Below are positions 34,823-42,801 of a DNA stretch of 64,000 nt, in pieces. The position numbers and the translations under genes are program-made. Numbering within the stretch: position 1 is the stretch's first letter; each line of letters begins with the position of its first letter. The stretch is taken from positions 74,415-138,414 of the forward strand of contig DPJA01000038.1 in the NCBI GenBank assembly GCA_003543235.1. The letters are read 5' to 3'. This DNA is from Lachnospiraceae bacterium (GTDB lineage: Bacteria > Bacillota > Clostridia > Lachnospirales > Anaerotignaceae). The notes below the pieces were generated by a model. That model worked only from the letters and a program-made list of their open reading frames with translations. It made no database searches and was not told the origin of the DNA.

Positions 34823-36124
34823 TTACTCCATTATATCAACATTTTCTCCACGTAAAATTTTATTGACATTTCTGATAGCACACATTTTTCCGCACATCGT
34901 ACAGGTATCTTCTTTTTCAGGAGTTGACTCAGCACGATATCTTCTTGCTTTTTCTTCATCCATTGATAGTTCAAATTGTTTTTCCCAGTCCAAATTGCGT
35001 CTAGCTTCACTTATGTCATAATCCCATTTTTTTGCACCTTTAATACCCTTTGCAATATCTGCAGCATGAGCGGCAATTTTAGAAGCAATAATGCCTTCTT
35101 TAACATCCTCAACGGTTGGCAAACGTAAATGCTCGGCTGGTGTAACATAGCAAAGGAAAGATGCTCCATATGTAGCAGCAATAGCACCTCCAATAGCGGC
35201 GGTAATATGATCATATCCTGGAGCAACATCTGTAACCAATGGTCCTAAAACATAAAAAGGAGCACCTTTGCATACTGTTTGCTGAATTTCCATGTTTGAT
35301 TTAATCTGATTAAGGGGCATATGTCCAGGTCCTTCAATAATAACCTGTACATCTTTTTCCCACGCACGTTGTGCCAGTTCGCCAAGTGTAACAAGTTCCT
35401 CAATTTGAGATATATCTCCTGCATCTTCAATGCTACCAGGACGACAAGCATCACCAAGGCTAAGTGTTACATCATATTGACGACAAATATCAAGTATTTC
35501 ATCATAATATTCATAAAAAGGATTTTCATTGCCTGTTAGCTCCATCCATGCAAAAATAATTGAGCCACCTCTTGAAACAATGTTTGTGTGTCGTTTTGCA
35601 GCTTTAAAACGCTTTGCGGTATCCTTATTAATTCCACAATGAATAGTCATAAAATCAACGCCATCTTCGGCATGAATTCTAACAATGTCTAACCATTCTT
35701 TTGAAGTTATTTTTTTAAGTGCTTTGTTATAATATACTACTGCATCATAAATTGGCACTGTTCCAAGCATAGCTGGACATTCTGCTGTCAATTTGCGTCT
35801 GAAAAGTTGTGTATCGCCATAAGAGCTTAAATCCATTATTGCTTCGGCACCCATATTTACAGCAGCCATAACCTTTTCCATTTCTACATTAAGGTCAAGG
35901 CAATCTTTTGAAGTACCAAGATTTACATTTATTTTTGTTTTTAATTTATTTCCTACTCCATAAGGTTTAAGACTCTTATGATTTTTGTTTGCTGGTATAG
36001 CAACTTTTCCTTCAGCTACCAGTACCATAAGCTCGTTTACAGGCATTTCTTCATACTCAGCAACAGCCTGAATTTCTTTTGTAACTATACCTCTTCGTGC
36101 AGCGTCCATTTGTGTTGTATACAT
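34823..36124 (-). CDS. thiC: Phosphomethylpyrimidine synthase ThiC
   Basis: 433 residues, the short bacterial type. Radical-SAM enzyme that rearranges aminoimidazole ribotide to the thiamine pyrimidine (HMP-P). Motifs: GADAIMDLSSYGD-like ligand region, HCGINKDTAKRFKAAKR, SLGDACRPGSIEDAGD, EGPGHMPLNQI, and the C-terminal cluster motif CTMCGKMCAIRN. The Cys spacing is x2 and x3, whereas the long E. coli-type enzyme has x2 and x4. Under TPP-riboswitch control. No other thiamine gene is adjacent. Confidence 0.97.
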   Translation of the reverse strand: MYTTQMDAARRGIVTKEIQAVAEYEEMPVNELMVLVAEGKVAIPANKNHKSLKPYGVGNKLKTKINVNLGTSKDCLDLNVEMEKVMAAVNMGAEAIMDLSSYGDTQLFRRKLTAECPAMLGTVPIYDAVVYYNKALKKITSKEWLDIVRIHAEDGVDFMTIHCGINKDTAKRFKAAKRHTNIVSRGGSIIFAWMELTGNENPFYEYYDEILDICRQYDVTLSLGDACRPGSIEDAGDISQIEELVTLGELAQRAWEKDVQVIIEGPGHMPLNQIKSNMEIQQTVCKGAPFYVLGPLVTDVAPGYDHITAAIGGAIAATYGASFLCYVTPAEHLRLPTVEDVKEGIIASKIAAHAADIAKGIKGAKKWDYDISEARRNLDWEKQFELSMDEEKARRYRAESTPEKEDTCTMCGKMCAIRNVNKILRGENVDIME

Positions 36125-36155
36125 TTTTTTGTTCCTCCCTGCCTAAAAAGGCAAT

Positions 36156-36200
36156 AAAAATACTGTTACCTTCTTTGAAATGCCAAAGAAAATAACAGTA
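36156..36200 (-). terminator. Riboswitch-controlled terminator upstream of thiC
   Basis: 17-bp stem (36161-36177 with 36184-36200; two G-T pairs on RNA) and TTTTTATT on the minus strand, between the TPP aptamer and thiC. Ligand-bound aptamer should let it form. Confidence 0.9.
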
Positions 36201-36236
36201 CAGTATATACAGTATAGAAATATATAATATATTCTT

Positions 36237-36320
36237 GTTAACTTCCTACGTTGGCATTATCCAAATCAGGTTATAGGGTCGAAAATTACATTTCCTCTCA
36301 GCAAAAAGCTCCCCTGTTAA
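36237..36320 (-). promoter_or_regulatory. TPP riboswitch (THI box)
   Basis: On the minus strand the two conserved blocks are present: GCTGAGAGG and ACCTGATTTGGATAATGCC followed by AACGTAGGAA. The closing P1 stem is TTAAC/GTTAA. Senses thiamine pyrophosphate and represses thiC through the downstream terminator. Confidence 0.97.
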
Positions 36321-36337
36321 TATTAATTTCACAGATG

Positions 36338-36366
36338 ATTATAAGTCAATTCTTAAATTATGTCAA
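36338..36366 (-). promoter_or_regulatory. Consensus SigA promoter of the thiC transcript
   Basis: Minus strand TTGACA, 17 bases, TATAAT; start point is about 10 bases before the TPP aptamer. Confidence 0.85.
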
Positions 36367-36420
36367 CATCTAAATAAAATAAGTAGACTAAATTTAATGT
36401 GCCGTTTGTTCCTGTGTTAG

Positions 36421-37224
36421 TTATAAGTTTTCAAGCATTTCTTTGATGTTCATTTTTCTCGTTGGATGAATTAGATATGGCTCTATTTCAAACAATGGTT
36501 CTAGCACAAACTTTCTCATATACATTTCAGCATGAGGAATTGTAAGTTCAGGTGTAAATATCACACAATCGCCATACATTAAGATGTCAACATCAAGTGT
36601 TCGTTCGCCCCAATGACGTTTTCGTTCTCTGCCTGCCGATTGTTCTAGTTTGTGTATGAATGACAATAGTTCCATTGGCGTAAATATTGTTTTTATTTTC
36701 ATGGCAGCATTTAAAAATGGAGGTTGGTCAAGCACTCCGTAAGGTTCAGTTTCAACATAGGAAGATTTTGAAATTTCAACTATTCCTTTTTCTAAAGCTA
36801 TACTCTTGCTTACATCATCAAGATATTTTTTTCTATCACCAAGATTGGAGCCAAGGGAGAGATAGCAGATATTCCATCCACGTGTAATTGTAATGGTTAC
36901 GTCATCAAATTTTGTTGGAATAGGAGCAGATGGCTTATGGACAGTAAGGTGAATATTATTAATTAAACTATATTTTAGAAGCAAATGTTTAGCTAAATTA
37001 TTTGCCAAAGTTTCAATTAAATCGTATTTCTCGCTTTGGCAAAATTCAACAATATCACAACTCAAATCACTGTAATTAACTGTATTATCAAGGATATCAT
37101 CACAAAGTGAAGTGTCCAAAGTAAAATAACAATCTATGCTAAAATATTGCCCTTCTTGTTTTTCCTTTTCTAGCACACCATGATAGGCATAAAATTCAAT
37201 TCCTGTTATTTTTATTTCGTCCAT
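36421..37224 (-). CDS. folBK: Bifunctional dihydroneopterin aldolase / HPPK (FolB-FolK fusion)
   Basis: 267 residues. Residues 1-115 are FolB (GIEFYAYHGVLEKEKQEGQYF, catalytic Lys region TVHKPSAPIPTKFDDV). Residues 118-267 are FolK (YLSLGSNLGDRKKYL, SSYVETEPYG, FLNAAM, RERKRHWGERTLDVDIL). Makes 6-hydroxymethyl-dihydropterin and pyrophosphorylates it for FolP. Last gene of the folE-HD-folP-folBK operon; overlaps folP by 13 bases. Confidence 0.96.
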   Translation of the reverse strand: MDEIKITGIEFYAYHGVLEKEKQEGQYFSIDCYFTLDTSLCDDILDNTVNYSDLSCDIVEFCQSEKYDLIETLANNLAKHLLLKYSLINNIHLTVHKPSAPIPTKFDDVTITITRGWNICYLSLGSNLGDRKKYLDDVSKSIALEKGIVEISKSSYVETEPYGVLDQPPFLNAAMKIKTIFTPMELLSFIHKLEQSAGRERKRHWGERTLDVDILMYGDCVIFTPELTIPHAEMYMRKFVLEPLFEIEPYLIHPTRKMNIKEMLENL

Positions 37225-38030
37225 TTTTGTTCTCCTAAAATTGATTTCGTCATTTTTATTGCATCAATATTGGCCTCAATATCATGTACTCTGACGAAGC
37301 TTGCACCTTTTGTAACGCCAATTACTGTGGTTGCTAAGGTTCCATAAACTCTATTTTCTATTGGCTTATTAAGGGTTAATCCAATTACCGATTTTCTTGA
37401 CGTAGCTAGCATTATAGGACAACCAAATTTAGCCAGCTGTTCTGTTTTGTTAATTACTTCAAGATTTTGCTCATAGGTTTTTTGAAAACCCACTCCACCA
37501 TCAATAATAATATTGCTTTTATCAATTCCTGCTTGTTTTGCAATTTTTAAACTTTCATCTATGTCTGCCAAAAAATCATCAAAAAAATTAACATAATCAT
37601 TTTGTTTGCGATTGTGCATTAAACAGCATGGAAGTTTTGATTTTGCAACAATTTCAGCAATTTTCGGGTCATATTTCAGTCCCCATATATCATTAATAAG
37701 GTCAATATTATCAATATTTGCACTTATTACTTCACTTTTGTAGCTGTCCAAGGAAATAGGAATATCAATATTTTCCTTTATTTTTTCAATAATTGGTGCA
37801 ACTCGTTCAATTTCTTCCTGAACGGAAATCTTTGTATGGTTAGGTCTGGTTGATTCTCCACCTATATCTATAATATCCACACCGTGTCTTTGCATTTCTT
37901 CTGCACGAAAAAGAGCCTGGTCTATGCTATTAAACTTTCCACCGTCAGAAAATGAATCTGGTGTAACATTCAAAATGCCCATTATATAAACATTGTTTTT
38001 AGTATCAAAATTCCTATTACCTATTTTCAT
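37212..38030 (-). CDS. folP: Dihydropteroate synthase
   Basis: 272 residues. TIM-barrel motifs MGILNVTPDSFSDGGKF, DIGGESTRPNH, LINDIWGLK, IIDGGVGFQKT, LATSRKSVIG and RVHDIE. Condenses the pterin pyrophosphate with p-aminobenzoate; sulfonamide target. Overlaps the upstream HD gene by 4 bases (ATGA-type), so translation is coupled. Confidence 0.97.
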   Translation of the reverse strand: MKIGNRNFDTKNNVYIMGILNVTPDSFSDGGKFNSIDQALFRAEEMQRHGVDIIDIGGESTRPNHTKISVQEEIERVAPIIEKIKENIDIPISLDSYKSEVISANIDNIDLINDIWGLKYDPKIAEIVAKSKLPCCLMHNRKQNDYVNFFDDFLADIDESLKIAKQAGIDKSNIIIDGGVGFQKTYEQNLEVINKTEQLAKFGCPIMLATSRKSVIGLTLNKPIENRVYGTLATTVIGVTKGASFVRVHDIEANIDAIKMTKSILGEQKWTK

Positions 38031-38503
38031 AATGTAACTCCCTTGTTTTTCTTAAGGTCATCCCAGTTACAATCATCAAAAGCAGGGCAAATAAAGCAAT
38101 TTCTACTTATTCTATCTGCATATTTTAAAAGATTGTTAATGTAATTATCGTCATTTGCAATGTTATGCTTTGAAATGGCCGAAGTAATTATTTCAATTTC
38201 ATTGCTGCTATATTGACACTTTTCTAAAATCTCTTTAGCAATTTCTGCACTTGCTTTTGAATGATTAATGCCTTTTTCATACTGTAAAACTCTTCCTATG
38301 TCATGCAAAAGAGCAATAGCATAGATAACATCTTTATCTATATTGAAATTTTCTTCTTGATTTTTTATCATCATAATTCTAGCAACGCCGAGAAAATGTT
38401 CTATATCGTGATGGCAAAATTTTCTGTCTTTCTCAAAGCACATTAAACGGTCAAGATAATTTCGATATTTTTCGTTTTTTAAAATATTATTTATTCTGCT
38501 CAT
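38027..38503 (-). CDS. HD-domain phosphohydrolase embedded in folate operon
   Basis: 158 residues. HD motif set: HHDIEHFLGVARIMM (first His), ALLHDIGRVLQYEKGINHSKASAEIA (His-Asp and later His), SAISKH, YADRISR (last Asp). The C-terminal tail has Cys in CFICPAFDDCNW. Overlaps folE and folP by 4 bases each, so it is tightly co-produced with them. The pathway enzyme not encoded here is the dihydroneopterin-triphosphate pyrophosphatase. HD proteins can act on pterin phosphates (archaeal MptB), so this is a candidate, by inference only. Confidence 0.82.
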   Translation of the reverse strand: MSRINNILKNEKYRNYLDRLMCFEKDRKFCHHDIEHFLGVARIMMIKNQEENFNIDKDVIYAIALLHDIGRVLQYEKGINHSKASAEIAKEILEKCQYSSNEIEIITSAISKHNIANDDNYINNLLKYADRISRNCFICPAFDDCNWDDLKKNKGVTL

Positions 38504-39057
38504 GATTTTATCAAATTAAGTATGTTGTTTTGTAATGCAACATCTTCTACAAACTTGCCTCTCATAGAATAGGTAACTGTTTTTGACCCAACTTTTTTAA
38601 TTCCCCTCATTGTCATGCAAGTATGTTCTGCTTCAATTACAACCATTATTCCACTAGGTGACAGAAATTCTTCAATACTGTCAGCAATCTGATTTGTCAT
38701 TTGTTCTTGTAGTTGTAATCTTCTTGCAAAAGTTTCAACTGTTCTAGCCAATTTGCTTAAACCTACTACTTTTTCATTTGGCAAGTATGCAATATGAACC
38801 TTTCCAAAAAACGGCAGTAGATGATGCTCGCACAATGAATAAAATTCAATATCTTTTTCCAACACAATATCGCTGCTTTTGACATTGAAAATTTTTGTTA
38901 AATGTGTTTTAGCATCTTCATCGTAGCCCTTTGTTATTTCCTCATACATTTTGGCAACACGCATAGGAGTTTCAACCAGCCCCTCACGAGTTACATCTTC
39001 ACCAATAGCTTCAAGAAGCATGGTTATAGCTTTTTCTGCCTTTTCCTTATCAATCAA
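38500..39057 (-). CDS. folE: GTP cyclohydrolase I
   Basis: 185 residues. Zinc and active-site motifs SLCEHHLLPFFGKVHIAY and AEHTCMTMRGIKKVGSKT; GLSKLARTVETFARRLQLQEQ. First enzyme of pterin synthesis, GTP to dihydroneopterin triphosphate. AAGGAGATG ribosome site. First gene of the operon, under the THF riboswitch. Confidence 0.98.
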   Translation of the reverse strand: MIDKEKAEKAITMLLEAIGEDVTREGLVETPMRVAKMYEEITKGYDEDAKTHLTKIFNVKSSDIVLEKDIEFYSLCEHHLLPFFGKVHIAYLPNEKVVGLSKLARTVETFARRLQLQEQMTNQIADSIEEFLSPSGIMVVIEAEHTCMTMRGIKKVGSKTVTYSMRGKFVEDVALQNNILNLIKS

Positions 39058-39100
39058 TCTTTACATCTCCTTAATAAAATTATTGGAGTTAGGTATCTAA

Positions 39101-39138
39101 AATACAAAAAGGGATAGATATATAGACACATCTACCCC
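39101..39138 (-). terminator. Terminator in the folE leader, downstream of THF aptamer
   Basis: Minus-strand stem GGGGTAGAT/ATCTATCCC (one G-T pair) followed by TTTTTGTATTTT, between the aptamer and folE. The expression platform is most likely transcriptional. Confidence 0.8.
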
Positions 39139-39228
39139 AACTAAAATATATTTTTTTATACATATTTGAAAATGAATACGTTACGACTATTGAAAATTAT
39201 TCATCAAATATATAATTCTACAAATATA

Positions 39229-39326
39229 ACAGCGGGATGCAAGATAAATACCGCAGGAAATAACCTTTCGTTCTTTTGACAACTCCCCGTTCAAAAGACC
39301 TTTTACGTGTATATCTTTACTCTGTG
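39229..39326 (-). promoter_or_regulatory. Tetrahydrofolate (THF-I) riboswitch
   Basis: Read on the minus strand, ordered matches to the THF-I consensus are seen. ACAGAGTA opens P1 and pairs with GCTGT at the end; then ACGTAAA and a P3 stem TCTTTTGA/TCAAAAGA. GGGGAGTTG, ACGAA, TGCGGT and the conserved 3' block TTGCATCCCGCT follow. It lies directly upstream of folE and ahead of an intrinsic terminator, the expected place for feedback control of folate synthesis. Identified by eye only. Confidence 0.83.
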
Positions 39327-39336
39327 AATATTAGAA

Positions 39337-39365
39337 ATTATACTTTATAGCCTTTGCTTTGTCAA
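39337..39365 (-). promoter_or_regulatory. Consensus SigA promoter of the folate operon
   Basis: Minus strand TTGACA, 17 bases, TATAAT, ending about 10 bases before the THF aptamer. No clear terminator separates it from ilvA upstream. Confidence 0.85.
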
Positions 39366-39395
39366 CCTTGATACTGGATAGAATGTCAATAAAAA

Positions 39396-40589
39396 TTAAT
39401 CATTAAAAATCTCATAACCCTTTGTTATAAGAGCTTTTTTTATATCCATAACGTGCTCAAGGTTTTTTGTTTCAAGCAACATTTTAACAATACAGGAATT
39501 CACTTCGGATTTCTTATCCCCTCTTTCGTGATTAACACTAATAATATTAGCTCCTGTTTCGGATATAACCTGTAAAAGATTAATCAGCTGACCTGGTTTA
39601 TCCATTACCTTTGTAGTAATTTCACTAATGCGTCCTGTTTTGTTAAGACCTCTGGTAATTACTCGTGAAAGAATGCTTACGTCAATATTCCCTCCAGATA
39701 CGATGCAAACTACTTTCTTATCCTTAACATCAATTTTATGGAACATTACTGCAGCTACGGTAGTTGCTCCTGCACCCTCTGCTACAGTTTTTTGTCCTTC
39801 CATTAATGCAAGTATAGCAGTAGCAATTTCGTCATCATTTACTGTAACTATGTCGTCAACATATTTCTGGCACATTTCAAATGTAATGTTGCCAGGTTTT
39901 TTAACTGCAATTCCATCTGCAATAGTGAATACACTTTCAAGCTCCGAAATCTCACCTTTTAATCTTGACTCATACATACTTGGTGCACCTGCCGCCTGTA
40001 CACCAATTACTTTACATTCAGGCTTGATTGATTTAATTGCATATGCAACACCACTTATAAGACCGCCGCCGCCTATAGGAACAACTACAACATCAACCTC
40101 TGGCAGCTGGCTAAGTATTTCCAAACCTATAGTTCCTTGTCCTGCTATCACTCTTTCATCATTAAAAGGATGTGCAAATATATACCCTTTTTCTTCAACA
40201 AGTTTGGAAGCTTCTGCATAAGCGTCATCATACACTCCTGGAACAAGCATAACCTTTGCACCATAATTTTTTGTTGCCTCTATTTTAGATAAAGGAGCAC
40301 CGCTTGGCATATAAATTATAGATTCAATACCTTCTCTTGTAGCCGATAATGCCACTCCCTGTGCATGATTGCCTGCTGAACACGCAACAACTCCCCGTGA
40401 CTTTTCTTCTGAAGTGAGGTTGTGTATTTTGTAGTATGCACCTCTAAGTTTGAAAGAACCTGTAAGCTGAAGATTCTCCGCTTTAATATAGATGTTTTCA
40501 CCAAATTTTGGTGCGGAGGACATTGGAGTTAGCCTGGCAACATCTCTTATAACACGTTGTGCATCATAAATCATTTCTAGTGAAATCAT
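39396..40589 (-). CDS. ilvA: Threonine ammonia-lyase with ACT domain
   Basis: 397 residues, the medium form (TIGR01127-like). PLP Lys in NLQLTGSFKLRGAYYK; SAGNHAQGVA; phosphate-binding PIGGGGLISGVA; CIVSGGNID. The C-terminal ACT domain (about 325-397: ITTKVMDKPGQLINLLQVIS) suggests allosteric control. Deaminates threonine to 2-oxobutyrate, for isoleucine or for fermentation; context does not decide, since no ilv genes are adjacent. Confidence 0.93.
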   Translation of the reverse strand: MISLEMIYDAQRVIRDVARLTPMSSAPKFGENIYIKAENLQLTGSFKLRGAYYKIHNLTSEEKSRGVVACSAGNHAQGVALSATREGIESIIYMPSGAPLSKIEATKNYGAKVMLVPGVYDDAYAEASKLVEEKGYIFAHPFNDERVIAGQGTIGLEILSQLPEVDVVVVPIGGGGLISGVAYAIKSIKPECKVIGVQAAGAPSMYESRLKGEISELESVFTIADGIAVKKPGNITFEMCQKYVDDIVTVNDDEIATAILALMEGQKTVAEGAGATTVAAVMFHKIDVKDKKVVCIVSGGNIDVSILSRVITRGLNKTGRISEITTKVMDKPGQLINLLQVISETGANIISVNHERGDKKSEVNSCIVKMLLETKNLEHVMDIKKALITKGYEIFND

Positions 40590-40704
40590 TTTTTACCTCC
40601 TTTTTTATCCAAATACTCTTTTATACAATTATCTCCCTGTTGGTTTTGCCGTCAACTAAGCCTTAGCTGTTTCCTTAAATGAAGTTCAGCTTTTTTATAA
40701 TCAC

Positions 40705-40733
40705 ATTATATAAGCAAAAAAATTTTTAATCAA
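40705..40733 (-). promoter_or_regulatory. ilvA promoter
   Basis: Minus strand TTGATT, 17 bases, TATAAT. The following leader of about 110 bases holds a CTAAGGCTTAG palindrome but no RNA family I recognise. The rest of the gap to 40920 looks empty. Confidence 0.72.
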
Positions 40734-40921
40734 TGCAATTTTGCCGTTACATTTTACCTACAGAACTATTCAACTAAATTACAGCAAATTATATTTAAAA
40801 TTGCCTACTAAGCAGCCTCGTTTTTGTCCATATTTAATAAATCATATTAATGTACAACTGTAGTATTATTAATAATAGATTAAAATATTTACTTATTTAA
40901 TTACAACTTTTTTATTGCAAC

Positions 40922-40949
40922 AAAAAAACTGTGGCAATAAGCCACAGCT
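40922..40949 (-). terminator. Intrinsic terminator of the NlpC/P60 gene
   Basis: CTGTGGC/GCCACAG stem, 5-base loop, seven Ts on the minus strand. Confidence 0.92.
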
Positions 40950-40964
40950 TTAAATTTTCATATA

Positions 40965-42083
40965 TTATCTTAGTACACGCCTTGCTGTTACATACTTTGT
41001 ATCATAGTAATTTTCTGAAAGGCTGCTTGTTGTTACACCCCATTGTTTACCTGAGGATGAATGTATAATTTTTCCATCGCCCATATAAATGCCAACATGA
41101 GAAATATATCCTTGATTTGTAGAGTTTGTAGTATCAAAAAATACAAGGTCACCCGCTTGCAACGCACTTCTTTCAACGTAAACACCGTTAGAAGCCATAG
41201 CTGCAGAACTTCTGTTAAGCGTTACACCAAAATTTTTCATAACCGAATATACAAATCCCGAACAGTCAACACCAGAATCAAGGCTTGTCCCGCCCCATGA
41301 ATATGGTGTTCCAATAAACTGTTTTGCATAATCCACAACTTTATCACCCTTTGAGGATGCACTTCTGGATGGCTTTTCGCCTGTACGCACTGCAATATAT
41401 TGTGCACTTACATATCCTGTAGAGCCGTTATTTGTTTTAACCTTTACCCACTGATTTCCGTTTTCAAGAACGTCTAAAACTTCATCACTTTCAAGTGTAG
41501 TTATAATTGCACCGTCAGCCGAACCCGAAGCTCTTAATCTCAATCCCGATGATGCTGTAACAATTGCATATGTTTGAACTGCTATTACCTCGCCGCCTGT
41601 AAATGCTGGAACAAAGGAAAGCATTTTTCCACTAACAAAATTTTTACTTATGTATGCTGTATCGCCATTTAATCTTTGTATTCTGTACCAGGTGGAATCC
41701 TGACCAGTAACTGTAACTATATCGCCCTTCTTCACCTGTGCTACAGCAGATGATGAGGTTGATGCTTTACTTCTTATGTTAACACCTGTACTGGTAACTT
41801 CACCTGTTGCTTCTTTAATGGAAATAAAGTCTTTGGCAACATATGCTCCGTTAACTTGTCCATAAGCAACCTTGTACCAGCCTTGGTTTTCATCAAGAAT
41901 CTCAACACCGGCACCGTTATCCAATGTATCAATTTTAACTGAAGATGCACTGCTTTGGGAACGCACATTTACATTGCTGCCTACTATATTACCCTTTACT
42001 GCTGCAAAGGACTGAAAACTGAAACCAACAGTAAAAATAGAACTCAATATTACAGATGTTGTAATAACTTTTTGCAATTTCAT
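40965..42083 (-). CDS. Secreted NlpC/P60 endopeptidase with three SH3b domains
   Basis: 372 residues. Signal peptide (to FAA, about residue 28). Three bacterial SH3 domains (about 30-90, 95-150, 170-230), each with VNVRSQSSASS- or VNIRSKAST-like starts. A Ser-rich linker is followed by a C40 peptidase domain with catalytic Cys in DSGVDCSGFVYSVM, His in ISHVGIYMGDG and the third polar residue in KIIHSSS. Cuts peptidoglycan stem peptides (usually D-Glu-mDAP). A consensus promoter with a WalR-like repeat lies upstream. Confidence 0.94.
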   Translation of the reverse strand: MKLQKVITTSVILSSIFTVGFSFQSFAAVKGNIVGSNVNVRSQSSASSVKIDTLDNGAGVEILDENQGWYKVAYGQVNGAYVAKDFISIKEATGEVTSTGVNIRSKASTSSSAVAQVKKGDIVTVTGQDSTWYRIQRLNGDTAYISKNFVSGKMLSFVPAFTGGEVIAVQTYAIVTASSGLRLRASGSADGAIITTLESDEVLDVLENGNQWVKVKTNNGSTGYVSAQYIAVRTGEKPSRSASSKGDKVVDYAKQFIGTPYSWGGTSLDSGVDCSGFVYSVMKNFGVTLNRSSAAMASNGVYVERSALQAGDLVFFDTTNSTNQGYISHVGIYMGDGKIIHSSSGKQWGVTTSSLSENYYDTKYVTARRVLR

Positions 42084-42108
42084 AAATTACCTCCGTTCAA
42101 TTCAAATT

Positions 42109-42159
42109 GTTACGTATTTGTTACATGATTATTATACGAGAGATTAACATAATTGTCAA
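42109..42159 (-). promoter_or_regulatory. NlpC/P60 promoter with WalR-like box at the start point
   Basis: Minus strand TTGACA (42159-42154), 17 bases, TATAAT (42136-42131): perfect consensus. Just downstream, TGTAAC-AAATA-CGTAAC (42125-42109) is one mismatch from the WalR box and would cover about +5 to +22. In Bacillus, sites downstream of the promoter usually mean repression. Confidence 0.65.
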
Positions 42160-42336
42160 CGTTAAAATGAAATTTGCGTTATTTTAGTCAATTTTTGAGC
42201 ATTTTGTATCATAAGAACAATAAGTTCCTTAATTTGCAATGTATTTTTTGTAATAAAGTTTTAATATATTTCAAATATTAAAAACTTGTTAAATCTGTTA
42301 ATCAGAGTTTCCTCAATAATATAGCAATATAAATAA

Positions 42337-42366
42337 GCTGTATACACTTTTATAAGTATATACAGC
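42337..42366 (-). terminator. Probable terminator of the lar operon
   Basis: GCTGTATA/TATACAGC stem with a 14-base loop and a T/A-rich tail on the minus strand, just past the larC2 stop. Confidence 0.6.
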
Positions 42367-42372
42367 CAAATT

Positions 42373-42801
42373 TCAACTTTTCTTATATATGCTCCTTAAC
42401 GAAACACTGTTTTTTTCCGCAAGTTCCCTTGCACTTTCATATTCTGGGTAAAGTCGTTCCCCCTCTGGCGTCTGCACAGCCTTAACTTTCAGTTTTCCAT
42501 ATTGTGTTTCAATTTCCTTAAAGCTCCTTACCAAAATTGTACGTTCCTCTTTATGTTTTCTTATCCCTATGGATGTAGTTTCCATAAAAATTATATCTTC
42601 CAATATATCCACTTTGTCATTAGCACAAAGTACAGTAAGTTTATATGCAGGACGGTTTTTCTTCATATATATTGGAACATAAAAAACATCCTTTGCTCCA
42701 TTTTCAAAAAGCTTGTCCATTACGTACCCTAAAATTTCCCCTGAACAGTCATCCAAATTAGTTTCAAGCACATTTATTTCATCATGTTCTTTATAGTTCA
42801 T
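42373..42801 (-). CDS. larC2: Nickel-pincer cofactor nickel insertase, C-terminal part (LarC2)
   Basis: 142 residues, matching the C-terminal half of LarC (DUF111): LETNLDDCSGEILGYVMDKLFENGAKDVFYVPIYMKKNRPAYKL and EERTILVRSFKEIETQYG. LarC inserts nickel into the pyridinium bis-thiocarboxylate to give the NPN cofactor. The start overlaps the larC1 stop as TGATG and lies in the -1 frame relative to larC1. The same split is known in Lactobacillus plantarum, where frameshifting joins the halves. Here reinitiation is equally possible. Confidence 0.88.
   Translation of the reverse strand: MNYKEHDEINVLETNLDDCSGEILGYVMDKLFENGAKDVFYVPIYMKKNRPAYKLTVLCANDKVDILEDIIFMETTSIGIRKHKEERTILVRSFKEIETQYGKLKVKAVQTPEGERLYPEYESARELAEKNSVSLRSIYKKS

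Noticed and set aside
39628..40221. 197-codon plus-strand frame opposite ilvA
   Set aside because: Pure shadow of the ilvA coding frame; no ribosome site, and ilvA is clearly the real gene.
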